From positions 234,472 to 298,471 of the forward strand of contig NZ_JAVBXX010000003.1 of NCBI RefSeq assembly GCF_030824335.1: a stretch of 64,000 nucleotides of DNA, written 5' to 3'. The DNA is from Azonexus sp. Lineage in GTDB: Bacteria; Pseudomonadota; Gammaproteobacteria; Burkholderiales; Rhodocyclaceae. Each line of letters starts with the position of its first letter. Positions within the stretch are counted from its first letter, which is position 1. A program made the translations under genes and the position numbers. The notes below the pieces were generated by a model. It worked only from the letters and a program-made list of their open reading frames with translations, did no database searches and had not been told where the DNA came from. Of this stretch, positions 24,430-33,191 are shown one piece after another.

Positions 24430-25965
24430 ATGACCGCCATCAAACAGGAAGACCTGATCCAGTCCGTCGCCGATGCTTTCCAGTACATCAGCTACTACCA
24501 TCCGCTCGATTACATCAAGGCACTGGGCGAAGCCTATGACCGTGAGGAATCCCCTGCCGCCAAGGACGCCATCGCCCAGATCCTGACCAACTCGCGGATG
24601 TCGGCCGAAGGCCATCGTCCGATCTGTCAGGACACCGGTATCGGCATGGTCTTCATCAAGGTCGGCATGCAGGTCACCTGGCCGGATGCGACGATGAGCA
24701 TCCAGCAGATGATCGATGAAGGCGTGCGTCGCGCCTACGGCAATCCGGACAATCCGCTGCGCGCCTCGGTGCTGGCAGACCCCGCCGGTGCCCGCAAGAA
24801 CACCAAGGACAACACCCCGGCCGTCGTGCATTTCGAAATCGTTCCCGGCCATCACGTCGAAGTGATCTGTGCGGCCAAAGGCGGCGGTTCGGAAGCCAAG
24901 TCCAAGTTCGCCATGTTGAATCCGTCCGACGACCTGGTCGACTGGGTGTTGAAGAAGATCCCCGAAATGGGCGCCGGCTGGTGTCCGCCCGGCATCATCG
25001 GCATCGGCATCGGCGGCACGCCGGAAAAGGCCATGCTGCTGGCCAAGGAATCGATCATGGCACCGGTCGACATCCATGAACTCAAGGCCAAGGCGGCCAC
25101 CGGCGCCAAGCTGACCCGTCCGGAAGAACTGCGCCTCGAACTGATGGAAAAGATCAACGCCCTCGGCGTCGGCGCCCAGGGCCTCGGTGGCCTGACCACC
25201 GTGCTCGACGTCAAGGTTCTGGATTACCCCTGCCACGCCGCCAACCTGCCGGTTGCGCTGGTGCCGAACTGCGCCGCGACCCGCCATTGCCATTTCCACC
25301 TCGACGGCTCCGGCCCGGCCAAGCTCGAAGTGCCGAAACTCGAAGACTGGCCGGCCGTGACCTGGACGCCGGACCTCAAGTCGGCCACCCGCGTCGATCT
25401 GAACACGCTGACCAAGGACGAAGTCGCTGCCTGGAAGCCCGGCCAGAAACTGCTCCTGAACGGCAAGATGCTGACCGGCCGCGATGCCGCGCACAAGCGC
25501 ATTGCCGACATGCTGGCCAAGGGCGAAAAGCTGCCGGTCGACTTCACCAACCGCGTCATTTACTACGTCGGCCCGGTCGATCCGGTGCGTGACGAAGTCG
25601 TTGGACCAGCCGGCCCGACCACCGGCACCCGCATGGACAAGTTCACCCGGATGATGCTCGAACAGACCGGCCTGATCTCGATGATCGGCAAGTCCGAGCG
25701 CGGCCCGGTTGCCATTGAGGCAATCAAGGACAACAAGTCGGCCTACCTGATGGCAGTCGGCGGCGCTGCCTACCTGGTCGCCAAGGCGATCAAGTCGGCC
25801 AAGGTGGTCGGCTTTGCCGACCTGGGCATGGAAGCGATCTACGAGTTCGACGTCGAGAACATGCCGGTGACCGTTGCCGTCGATTCCTCCGGCGTCAGCG
25901 TGCACGAAACCGGCCCGAAGGAATGGCAGATCAAGATCGGCAAGATCCCGGTCAAGACCGCCTGA
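24430..25965 (+). CDS. fumA: Class I (iron-sulfur) fumarate hydratase
   Basis: Interconverts fumarate and malate with an oxygen-labile [4Fe-4S] cluster. The 511-aa chain carries both the alpha-type part (RPICQDTGIG, Cys66, and PNCAATRHCHF) and the beta-type part (YYVGPVDP, GPTTGTRMDKF, GAAYLVAKAI). Start at 24430 has CGGAG about 7 nt upstream; a TTG six bases earlier was rejected. Such fumarases suit low-oxygen life. A class II enzyme may exist elsewhere. An intrinsic terminator follows. Confidence 0.94.
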   Translation: MTAIKQEDLIQSVADAFQYISYYHPLDYIKALGEAYDREESPAAKDAIAQILTNSRMSAEGHRPICQDTGIGMVFIKVGMQVTWPDATMSIQQMIDEGVRRAYGNPDNPLRASVLADPAGARKNTKDNTPAVVHFEIVPGHHVEVICAAKGGGSEAKSKFAMLNPSDDLVDWVLKKIPEMGAGWCPPGIIGIGIGGTPEKAMLLAKESIMAPVDIHELKAKAATGAKLTRPEELRLELMEKINALGVGAQGLGGLTTVLDVKVLDYPCHAANLPVALVPNCAATRHCHFHLDGSGPAKLEVPKLEDWPAVTWTPDLKSATRVDLNTLTKDEVAAWKPGQKLLLNGKMLTGRDAAHKRIADMLAKGEKLPVDFTNRVIYYVGPVDPVRDEVVGPAGPTTGTRMDKFTRMMLEQTGLISMIGKSERGPVAIEAIKDNKSAYLMAVGGAAYLVAKAIKSAKVVGFADLGMEAIYEFDVENMPVTVAVDSSGVSVHETGPKEWQIKIGKIPVKTA

Positions 25966-25983
25966 TTTTCTGCTGCCCCAGCC

Positions 25984-26013
25984 AAAGCCGTCCGTCATCC
26001 GGACGGCTTTTTT
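25984..26013 (+). terminator. Intrinsic terminator after fumarase
   Basis: Perfect inverted repeat AAAGCCGTCCG / CGGACGGCTTT around a five-base loop, followed by a T run. It ends the UPF0114-fumarase transcript. Confidence 0.9.
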
Positions 26014-26057
26014 CGTACACTTCCCGGTCTCGGATGCGGCAAATTCCCCATTTATTC

Positions 26058-26067
26058 CGGTCGACCG
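26058..26067. repeat. CGGTCGACCG repeat
   Basis: Ten-nt palindrome followed by CAA, between the fumarase terminator and the 3' end of the hybrid kinase gene. It belongs to the dispersed TGCGGTCGAC family. Confidence 0.5.
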
Positions 26068-26125
26068 CAACTAGCGAGCAAATCCTGAAGAGGTACGCCG
26101 GCTTCTCCTCTACCCGACAATCCTA

Positions 26126-27934
26126 TCAGACGGAATTATCCAGCCACTTCAGCAAACAGGTGTAAAAGCTGTCGGGATCAACCGGCTTGGCAACATGATC
26201 ATTCATGCCAGCATCCAGACAAGCCTGACGATCTTCGGCAAACGCATTGGCTGTCATCGCCAGAATGGGCGTTGAAGCATATCCCGGCAACGCCCGTATG
26301 GCCCGCGTTGCAGTCAAGCCATCCAGTTCTGGCATCTGCATGTCCATCAGGATCAAGGCATAGCAATTAGCTTGTGCCATCTTGACGGCCTGCTGCCCAT
26401 TTTCGGCGAAATCAACGTTCAGGCCACAATACGCCAGGATTTCGCCAGCAACCTCACGATTGATTTCTTCATCCTCAGCCAGCAGTACACGCGTACCGTG
26501 ATATTTCTTCTGGATGAGTGCCGCAGCGCTTCCCTGGGCGGGCACATCGGGCATTTTTGCCTCGACCAACGCCGTCGCCTTGCCCAGCCTGACGGTCAAC
26601 CAGAAAATGCTTCCCCCTTGCGCCCGTGTTTCGATCCCGACTTCACCGCCCATCAATCGCGCCAGATGACGATTGATGACGAGGCCCAGCCCGGTGCCGC
26701 CAAAACGTCGGGTAATGCTGCTGTCGGCCTGCTCAAAGTTGCTGAACAGTCGGGTCTTCTGCTCCTCTGTCACACCAATGCCGGTATCTTCGACGCTGAA
26801 ATTCAGTAACAACGTCTTGCCATCCTCCTCGATAATCCGCCCACGCAAGGCGATTTCACCGGCATCAGTGAATTTGACGGCATTACCCAGATAATTGAGG
26901 AGCACCTGGCGCAGACGGGTGACATCGCCATTCAGAATATTCGGCAAATGGTCGGTATCGATGACGAAACGCAGCCCCTTTTCCGCGATTGCGCCCCCCA
27001 TCAAGCCACAGATGTCCTCAATCAAGGCATTCAGGTTGAAATCCGCGTGCTCCAATGTCAGCTTGTCAGCCTCGATCTTGGAGATATCCAGGATGTCATT
27101 GATGATTGCCAGAAGATGATTGGAAGCACCGACAATCTTGTGCAGCTTTTCTTGTTGCTCGACATTCAGCTGGCCTTTTTGCTGCAGCGTATAAGCAAGC
27201 CCTGTAATGGCATTCATCGGGGTGCGGATTTCGTGGCTCATGTTGGCCAGGAAAGCACTCTTGGCACGATTGGCGGTTTCCGCTTCCTGAACGCGTTTCT
27301 CCAGTTGCTGATTGAGATCGGTAATCTGGGCTGTACGCTGAGCAACCAGATTTTCCAGATGACAACGGTAGTTATCCAGCTCGGCCTCGGTTCGCTTGCG
27401 CTCGGTGATATCCATCGCGACCACATGAAAAACCGGAGCGTTATCGGCCAGCACGACCTCAAGGTGGATATAGGCCGGCGTCGTCTGTGACGCACTGGCA
27501 GTCAGGGCCAGATCGCAGGTTTTACGGCCAGGAATGGCATGCGCACTGACTAGCACGCTATTGAAATCCGATTTTGCATTCAGCCCGATGAAATCCGCAA
27601 AACGGCGGCCAATCAAGGAGGAGCGATCAGCGCCAAGAAGGCGCGCACCGGCCAGATTGACGCGAACGATAGTGCCTGGCCGGTCGATGGTGAAATATCC
27701 CACCGGTGCAAAATCATACAACTCGGTATAGCGGCTCAATGCGCTTTCAAGTGCCGACTGGGTTTCTGCCAGTTCGCTGTTCTGCATTTCCAGCTCGATC
27801 TGATGCACCTGGAGTTCGTGCACCAGACGCGGCAGTTCAGCGCTATTCTCGGCGCGCAGTGCCTCAGCCTTTCCGACGGCAAGGCGCGCCTCGGCAATAC
27901 GGCGCAGTTCGAGGCCATCGCCTTGAAGGGTCAT
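26126..27934 (-). CDS. Hybrid sensor histidine kinase with PAS and receiver
   Basis: A 602-aa soluble kinase. An N-terminal coiled coil (about 10-65) precedes one PAS domain (about 70-180), a second coiled coil, and HisKA with FLANMSHEIRTPMNA (His234). HATPase carries LLNYLGNAVKF, VEDTGIG and GGTGLGL, and the C-terminal receiver has LILMDMQMPELDG (Asp531) and Lys in VAKPVD. Its ATG overlaps the TGA of the CheB-CheR gene, so the two are translationally coupled and probably act as one signalling unit. No output regulator lies next to it. Confidence 0.92.
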   Translation of the reverse strand: MTLQGDGLELRRIAEARLAVGKAEALRAENSAELPRLVHELQVHQIELEMQNSELAETQSALESALSRYTELYDFAPVGYFTIDRPGTIVRVNLAGARLLGADRSSLIGRRFADFIGLNAKSDFNSVLVSAHAIPGRKTCDLALTASASQTTPAYIHLEVVLADNAPVFHVVAMDITERKRTEAELDNYRCHLENLVAQRTAQITDLNQQLEKRVQEAETANRAKSAFLANMSHEIRTPMNAITGLAYTLQQKGQLNVEQQEKLHKIVGASNHLLAIINDILDISKIEADKLTLEHADFNLNALIEDICGLMGGAIAEKGLRFVIDTDHLPNILNGDVTRLRQVLLNYLGNAVKFTDAGEIALRGRIIEEDGKTLLLNFSVEDTGIGVTEEQKTRLFSNFEQADSSITRRFGGTGLGLVINRHLARLMGGEVGIETRAQGGSIFWLTVRLGKATALVEAKMPDVPAQGSAAALIQKKYHGTRVLLAEDEEINREVAGEILAYCGLNVDFAENGQQAVKMAQANCYALILMDMQMPELDGLTATRAIRALPGYASTPILAMTANAFAEDRQACLDAGMNDHVAKPVDPDSFYTCLLKWLDNSV

Positions 27935-30552
27935 GATTTTTCCTTGAGTGGTCGACCGCTGGCTCTCAGCTCTGCCTCCAGTTGTTTGGCACGACTGATG
28001 TCGTTGCAGGTAATGACAATGCCGTCAATGACATTTTCCAGTGTCCGGTAAGGCATGATCTTGACCTGAAACCACCGATCATCCTTGGTAACGACCTCCC
28101 GATCCGAATAGGCCAGCGTCCGCAGCACCTCTTCGGCAGTAGCCGGCAACTCGGGATAATCGAGATCGGTGACGATATCCGACAAGGCTCGCCCCACATC
28201 ACTCGGAATCAGCTTGAACAGACGAGTCGCCTGCGTCGTGAAACGCCGGACATGCAATTCGTTATCAAGAAAAACGGTCGCGATATCGGTGCTGTTGAGG
28301 AGATTCTTCATATCGTTGTTGGTGCTTGAAAGCTCGTCCACCTTGGATTGCAGTTCGACATTCACTGTCTGCAACTCCTCATTCAGGGACTGCATTTCCT
28401 CCTTCGAGGTCGTTAGCTCCTCATTGGCCGACTGGAGCTCTTCATTGGTGGATTGCAACTCTTCGTTGGCTGATTTGAGCTCTTCCTGAGAGCTTTGCAT
28501 CTCCTCGCGCAACGTCTGCACTTCCTCATGCATCCGAACGAGCGACAGCTCCAGTTCGGCTTCACGCTCCCCCCGTTTGCTGTCATCTTTTTCGCCTGCA
28601 ATGGCCAATTGTTGCGGTCGACTGGCCACATCGGCAAAAACCAGCATCACCATGCCACTCAGTTCCGCTGGTTCGGCGATTGGCTGCACCGTCAGATCGA
28701 CGACCTGCACGCGCTCACCGGAAGCGATGGAAAGATTACGGCAGATAACGGTTTCGCCCGTTCGTAGCGCCCTGGGTAACGCCAGAGAAATTTCCTGGCG
28801 CAACCCTTCGCGGGCCATCGCGTGGATATTCCAGTTCACCTTGCCAGCCGCCGGTTCCAGGTACTTCCCGGTGCGCCCGCTGATATAGACCAGATCGCCA
28901 GTAGCCGTAACCAGCACGGCGGCTGGTGAGAATCGCTGCAGCAGCAAGTCGTTGGCAAGCGTCTGCAGATTCGCGGTAACGTGTTCGGGCGTGCTGTCCA
29001 TGGTGGGCTCACTTTTTTTGGTGAATTCGCGGGTCGGGAATTCAAGGGACTTGGCGCGCAGCAGATTGTCGCTGCGCCGGAACAACCGCGCCTTGCTTTC
29101 CAGTGGTGCAAAGAGTTCGGTAAAACTACCGATCGACTCGGCACTGCCGAGCATCAATATCCCACCCGGCTTGAGGCTATAGTGAAACAAGGGAAATACC
29201 CGTTTCTGCAACTCGGGGCCAAGATAAATCAACAAGTTACGACAGGTCAGGATATCGAGCTTGGTAAACGGCGGGTCAATGATCAGATTCTGCGGCGCGA
29301 ACACCACCATCTCGCGAATATCCTTGCGTACCCGGTAAGTACCGCCCTCATCGATGAAGAAACGTTTCAGGCGCTCCTCGGACACGTCACTCGCAATGTT
29401 GGCGGGATAGACGCCACGCCTCGCCTTTTCGATGGCATCGGGGTCGAGATCGGTGGCGAATATCTGCAAGGTATAAGGAGCATGGTGTTGCAAGTCAGCC
29501 AAGGTTTCGCGAAAGGCGATAGCCAGCGAGAAAGCTTCTTCACCGCTCGAACAGCCAACCACCCAGGCGCGTAGTGCAGCCCCGTCAGGATAGGCAGCCA
29601 GCAGATCAGGCAGCACGACTTCCTGCAAATAAGCCCAGATTGCCGGATCGCGAAAGAAACTGGTGACACCGATCAGCAATTCCTTGAACAGCAGATCGCA
29701 CTCCTGCGGGTTCTCTTGCAGGTAGCACACGTAGTCAGCAATCCGCTCAAGTTGATGGATAGCCATACGGCGCTCAATCCGCCGGTAAACCGTGGTCTTC
29801 TTGTAAAGCGAGAAATCGTGCCCGGTACGGGCGCGCAACAGAATGCAGATTTTGTCGAATACCGATTTCTGCTCGACTGTTTCGGTTTCCTTGGGAAGCT
29901 TGCCGAGCACAGCCGAGCGCAAATGATGCAGCGACTCGATCAGTTGCTGCGGCAGATCTTCAGGCACGCCAACGATGTCAGCCAGACCGGCAGCGATCGC
30001 ACTCTTCGGCATGCTGTCGAATTTTGCGCTTGCAGGTTGCTGAACCAGCGTCCGGCCACCGTGTTCCTTGATGGCGCGCAAGCCAAGCGTACCGTCCGAA
30101 CCCATGCCGGAAAGGATGATGCCGATAGCCTGCTCGCCACGATCCTCGGCCAGGGCATGAAAGAAAAAATCAATCGGCAAGCGCAACCCCCTTGGTGCAG
30201 ATGGCTCAAGCAGATGAAGGCTGCCATGCAGGATGGAGATATCGGAGTTGGGAGGAATGACATAGACGCAATCAGGCTTGATCTTCATGCGATTCTTCAC
30301 CTGCGTCACCACCATCGGCGTCACCCGCTGCAGCAGTTCGGACAGCATAGCCTTGTGGTCAGGATCAAGATGCTGGATGACAACAAAAGCCATACCGCTG
30401 GCCGGGGGAACATGGCTGAGAAACTGTTCCAAAGCATCAAGCCCGCCAGCCGATGCACCGATGCCCACAACAGGAAAGCCAGGCAGACGCAAGGACGCAC
30501 CGGCTGTGCTCACGACACCGCTGCGGCTACGCCTGATGGTTTTCGCCAACAT
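27931..30552 (-). CDS. CheB-CheR fusion with coiled coil and PAS
   Basis: An 873-aa cytoplasmic protein. Residues ~25-215 form a CheB methylesterase domain (GIGASAGGLDALEQF, QHLDPDH, ILSGMGSDGTLG). Residues ~240-500 form a CheR methyltransferase (TSFFRDPAIW, WVVGCSSGEEAFSLA, LDILTCRNLLIY). Then come a PAS-like part, a long heptad coiled coil with repeated NEELQS units (~660-735), and a last PAS domain. The family usually sits with hybrid kinases and signals outside classical chemotaxis. Start is the ATG at 30552, not the preceding TTG. The downstream kinase overlaps by 4 nt. Confidence 0.92.
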   Translation of the reverse strand: MLAKTIRRSRSGVVSTAGASLRLPGFPVVGIGASAGGLDALEQFLSHVPPASGMAFVVIQHLDPDHKAMLSELLQRVTPMVVTQVKNRMKIKPDCVYVIPPNSDISILHGSLHLLEPSAPRGLRLPIDFFFHALAEDRGEQAIGIILSGMGSDGTLGLRAIKEHGGRTLVQQPASAKFDSMPKSAIAAGLADIVGVPEDLPQQLIESLHHLRSAVLGKLPKETETVEQKSVFDKICILLRARTGHDFSLYKKTTVYRRIERRMAIHQLERIADYVCYLQENPQECDLLFKELLIGVTSFFRDPAIWAYLQEVVLPDLLAAYPDGAALRAWVVGCSSGEEAFSLAIAFRETLADLQHHAPYTLQIFATDLDPDAIEKARRGVYPANIASDVSEERLKRFFIDEGGTYRVRKDIREMVVFAPQNLIIDPPFTKLDILTCRNLLIYLGPELQKRVFPLFHYSLKPGGILMLGSAESIGSFTELFAPLESKARLFRRSDNLLRAKSLEFPTREFTKKSEPTMDSTPEHVTANLQTLANDLLLQRFSPAAVLVTATGDLVYISGRTGKYLEPAAGKVNWNIHAMAREGLRQEISLALPRALRTGETVICRNLSIASGERVQVVDLTVQPIAEPAELSGMVMLVFADVASRPQQLAIAGEKDDSKRGEREAELELSLVRMHEEVQTLREEMQSSQEELKSANEELQSTNEELQSANEELTTSKEEMQSLNEELQTVNVELQSKVDELSSTNNDMKNLLNSTDIATVFLDNELHVRRFTTQATRLFKLIPSDVGRALSDIVTDLDYPELPATAEEVLRTLAYSDREVVTKDDRWFQVKIMPYRTLENVIDGIVITCNDISRAKQLEAELRASGRPLKEKS

Positions 30553-30658
30553 CAACTTTCTCTATTCATATTGCTTTTATCATTGAATCAGATTATCACC
30601 TTTCGCAGCATCACCCCCGAACGATGATGCACGGCTCACCGGCAAGGCTTGCCACAGA

Positions 30659-30688
30659 TTGACAGCCAAGCCGCGAGATGAGGATAAT
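30659..30688 (+). promoter_or_regulatory. Sigma-70 promoter of the glycine riboswitch
   Basis: Perfect -35 TTGACA (30659-30664), an 18-nt spacer and -10 GATAAT (30683-30688). The predicted start near 30695 falls just before the first base of riboswitch stem P1 (30698), which supports both assignments. Confidence 0.8.
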
Positions 30689-30697
30689 CCGCCCGAT

Positions 30698-30890
30698 CTG
30701 CGGGAGAGAGAGCACCGGATTTCCGGGCTCCGCCGAAGGCGCAAACTCCCATAATCGCTCAGGCACATTGAACCGCAGAAATGATTCGCCGGCTGGAGAG
30801 AAGTTTCGAGCATCAAGATGCTCGCAAACTCACCGAAGGGGCAGGCCCTCGCAGGGCTCAAACTCTCAGGTAAAAGGACAGGGGGAGAGG
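30698..30890 (+). ncRNA. Tandem glycine riboswitch
   Basis: Two consecutive gcvT-type aptamers. Aptamer I is closed by CTGCGG (30698-30703) and CCGCAG (30773-30778) and holds GCCGAAGGCGCAAACTCCC. Aptamer II (about 30791-30881) has GGAGAGAAG, CACCGAAGGGGCAGG and CAAACTCTCAGGTAAAAGGA, the classic 3' signature. A hairpin (30896-30921, CAGAAGC/GCTTCTG) and a pyrimidine tract follow. GGGAGAG at 30883-30889 can pair with CTCTCCC (30936-30942), adjacent to the start codon, so control may be at translation (inference). The regulated gene is the TRIC channel at 30943. Confidence 0.93.
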
Positions 30891-30942
30891 CGTCACAGAA
30901 GCATCCGACTCGGGGCTTCTGCTCTTTGACGGAGTCTCTCCC

Positions 30943-31611
30943 ATGCTAGAAAGTCTCGCCCTCGTTTTTCAGCCCCTCGCGACCAAGCAATTCGATCTGC
31001 TGCTGGTCATCTACCTGATCGCCATCACCACCGAAGCCATGTCCGGCGCACTGGCCGCAGGACGTCGCAACATGGATATTTTCGGCGTCGCCGTGATTGC
31101 ATTCGTCACCGCGCTGGGCGGTGGAACGATCCGGGATGTCGTACTTGGCAACTACCCGATTGGCTGGACGCAACACCCCGAATATGTGTATCTGGTCGTC
31201 CTCGCCGGACTGGCCACCATCCTGCTCGCCCGCTTCATGCACCACATGAAAAGCATCTTCCTGATGCTCGATGCGATGGGCCTGGTCGCCTTTTCGCTGA
31301 TTGGCTGCAATGTGGCCCTGCAACTGGAATACCCGGTAGTCGTCATCATCATGGCCGGCATGATCACCGGCATATGCGGCGGCATTCTGCGCGATGTCCT
31401 GTGCAACCAGCTCCCGGTGATCTTTTGCCGCGAGCTTTACGCCAGCGTCTCGCTCTTTGTCTGCATCCTGTTTCTGGCCATGCGTTCGCTGGGCGTCGAC
31501 GCCGACCTGAATACCCTGCTGTGTTTTGTCCTCGGCTTTGGCTTTCGCATGCTGGCGCTACGTTTCAGCTGGAAGCTCCCGACGTTTTCCTACCAGCAAC
31601 GTTGGGATTAG
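30943..31611 (+). CDS. TRIC cation channel family protein (UPF0126)
   Basis: A 222-aa, seven-helix membrane protein with the duplicated signature of the family: AMSGALAAGRRNMDIFGV...GGGTIRDVVLG in the first half and FSLIGCNVAL...GGILRDVLCNQ in the second. Prokaryotic TRIC homologues form trimeric, K-selective channels. In betaproteobacteria some members lie under glycine riboswitches, as here, suggesting a role linked to glycine uptake or export (known association, mechanism unclear). GGAG precedes ATG by about 8 nt. Confidence 0.92.
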   Translation: MLESLALVFQPLATKQFDLLLVIYLIAITTEAMSGALAAGRRNMDIFGVAVIAFVTALGGGTIRDVVLGNYPIGWTQHPEYVYLVVLAGLATILLARFMHHMKSIFLMLDAMGLVAFSLIGCNVALQLEYPVVVIIMAGMITGICGGILRDVLCNQLPVIFCRELYASVSLFVCILFLAMRSLGVDADLNTLLCFVLGFGFRMLALRFSWKLPTFSYQQRWD

Positions 31612-31729
31612 CCGCAACGCCATCCATCGCCGCCCCCGGCAAGGCCAGGTAAACCAACGCTTGCCTGCATTGGAAAATAGCCTTGCTGCATGTACAGTCC
31701 GCACCTTTCCCGTTACCACCCGAACCACC

Positions 31730-31912
31730 ATGAAACAAGCCAAACGCAGAACCCGCTACCCGGACATCTCCTTTCCCGCTGAACTTGATGCCATCGTCGA
31801 TGCAGAAGTTCAGGACAAGGGATACAGCAACAATACCGAAGCCATGCAGGCATTCACCGCTTATTTACGGCGTGCCGTGGCATTTGAGCAGAAACAGCGA
31901 TACGGTCGCTGA
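31730..31912 (+). CDS. Small unknown protein, possibly ribbon-helix-helix
   Basis: A 60-aa basic protein (MKQAKRRTRYPDISFPAEL...). A short strand-like segment (YPDISF) is followed by two helices with a turn (KGYSNNTEAMQAF), reminiscent of ribbon-helix-helix DNA-binding proteins, but no family was recognised. The ribosome site is weak. An intrinsic terminator follows within 15 nt, which supports that the frame is real. No partner toxin gene is adjacent. Confidence 0.5.
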   Translation: MKQAKRRTRYPDISFPAELDAIVDAEVQDKGYSNNTEAMQAFTAYLRRAVAFEQKQRYGR

Positions 31913-31924
31913 ATGAAACAAACA

Positions 31925-31951
31925 AAAGGCCAACACTGTGTTGTCCTTTTT
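31925..31951 (+). terminator. Intrinsic terminator
   Basis: Stem AAAGG-C-CAACA / TGTTG-T-CCTTT with a small internal mismatch, a CTG loop and a T run. It ends the transcript of the 60-aa gene. Confidence 0.7.
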
Positions 31952-31977
31952 CACTTTTCGTGATCAGTCCGTCGTTT

Positions 31978-32041
31978 TAGCTCAATTTCTCCGGTCGACC
32001 GCAATATTTCTTGTATTTCTCGCTGCTACCTCAGATTCAGT
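31978..32041 (-). pseudogene. Remnant of a SEC-C (YecA-type) gene 3' end
   Basis: Read on the minus strand this piece encodes GSSEKYKKYCGRPEKLS followed by a stop, preceded by in-frame stops. It aligns without gaps to the C-terminus of the intact gene at 37106 ([17 protein letters not shown]), about 83% identical over 64 nt by hand count, including the CGGTCGACCG palindrome (31992-32001). The rest of the gene is missing: two bases after it begins the stop end of the first island gene. It marks the distal border of the four-gene island. Confidence 0.75.
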
Positions 32042-32045
32042 CAAT

Positions 32046-33140
32046 TTAATTAATCGCCCCACAAAGATCTACCACATGTAACTCATAAGGACCTGACTGA
32101 GGAAAAAAAGCCTTCCGTAAATCGATAGCGTAAGCAAGCTTGCACCCATCCGGCGAAAGTCTTTGGGTTTCTTCGGAAATCCATCCAGAATCAATTAACC
32201 TCACCCCACCATTTTTTGTTCTCTGATATAAACCCATTGGATTGGATCTAGCAGATCTTGCGACAATACCGTCCCGATAGGGAATAACTCCAGAATAATT
32301 AAAAAACTGCCAATCTCCATTCCGTTGGAAGATAAAAGCCTCCTCCACTTTTCCATCTGGATACAACCACCACAACCCACCATACTTTGTCCCACTGTCC
32401 CGCAGCGCAACCAAGTAAGCATTGCGAAATGCTTCATAACGCAAATCAATTATTTGGTAACCCTTATCCAACCATTTGGCAAATGGCGCCCGATCAATTT
32501 TGATTGGGCTATCCTCACGGCCCGGCGGATAAATCGCCAGCGGACCGTAATCCCCTTCGTTCTGTTGCATCGCCAGCCAGCCGTGCGCTGGTTGCAAACG
32601 AGCCATCCAGACCTGGCGATTGTTCATCTCCTTTTCTTCCCTGGCCTTTCTTTCCCGCCAGAGTTCCCTTGCAGCCACCGCAGCATTTAAATCAGGCAAG
32701 CAATTCTCTGGATCGATCGGAACAGACTTTTGAATTACTTCCTCGCCGAAACGACCATAGAACAAATCCGATTCTTCATTTATTGGACACTGCCCATCCC
32801 GGACAATACGACGGCGATAACTGACATTCCCGTTCACATAACAAAGACCCTGTATCCCAAGATCGCTATACCGGCTCAGCTTTTGTGTCCGCGTATCGAA
32901 AATCGCCAAGTGCTGAAGTGATGCCTTGTTAGTATTGGGAGGCTCACCCACATGACAAAACTCACCGCCATGAGCGAGAAAAAGCACACGATCATCATCC
33001 AGCCAAAATATTTTCTTATTACCTGGTATAACATTTTCAGCGCCACTGTTCATCACCAATGGCGCACCAAGAGAACAAGCGCTCAGCAAGACAAGAATCC
33101 CCAAATAAAACGCCTCACGAATCCGCCAGAAATTTCTCAT
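32046..33140 (-). CDS. Secreted paralogue A (lipoprotein-like), unknown family
   Basis: A 364-aa member of the four-gene family. A signal peptide with lipobox LLSAC (Cys about residue 23) suggests a lipoprotein. The mature part has the family motifs WLDDDRVLF, FDTRTQK, CYVNGN, YGRFGEE, YPPGRE...IKIDRAPF, LWWLYPDGK and LSPDGCKLAY, ending in DLC. Six Cys positions are shared with the paralogues. Repeated short Trp/Tyr-Pro/Ser-Pro-x-Gly strand motifs hint at a beta-propeller-like or beta-rich fold. Start at 33140 is set by AAGGA about 10 nt upstream. Last gene of the D-C-B-A operon. Confidence 0.75.
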   Translation of the reverse strand: MRNFWRIREAFYLGILVLLSACSLGAPLVMNSGAENVIPGNKKIFWLDDDRVLFLAHGGEFCHVGEPPNTNKASLQHLAIFDTRTQKLSRYSDLGIQGLCYVNGNVSYRRRIVRDGQCPINEESDLFYGRFGEEVIQKSVPIDPENCLPDLNAAVAARELWRERKAREEKEMNNRQVWMARLQPAHGWLAMQQNEGDYGPLAIYPPGREDSPIKIDRAPFAKWLDKGYQIIDLRYEAFRNAYLVALRDSGTKYGGLWWLYPDGKVEEAFIFQRNGDWQFFNYSGVIPYRDGIVARSARSNPMGLYQRTKNGGVRLIDSGWISEETQRLSPDGCKLAYAIDLRKAFFPQSGPYELHVVDLCGAIN

Positions 33141-33191
33141 TCCGCACATTCCTTCGAGAAACATCACCAAACTCCCGGTTGAATACAGCAA

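Noticed and set aside
24319-26070. A 583-codon open frame on the minus strand
   Set aside because: Antisense to fumarase; composition of a shadow frame, no motif.
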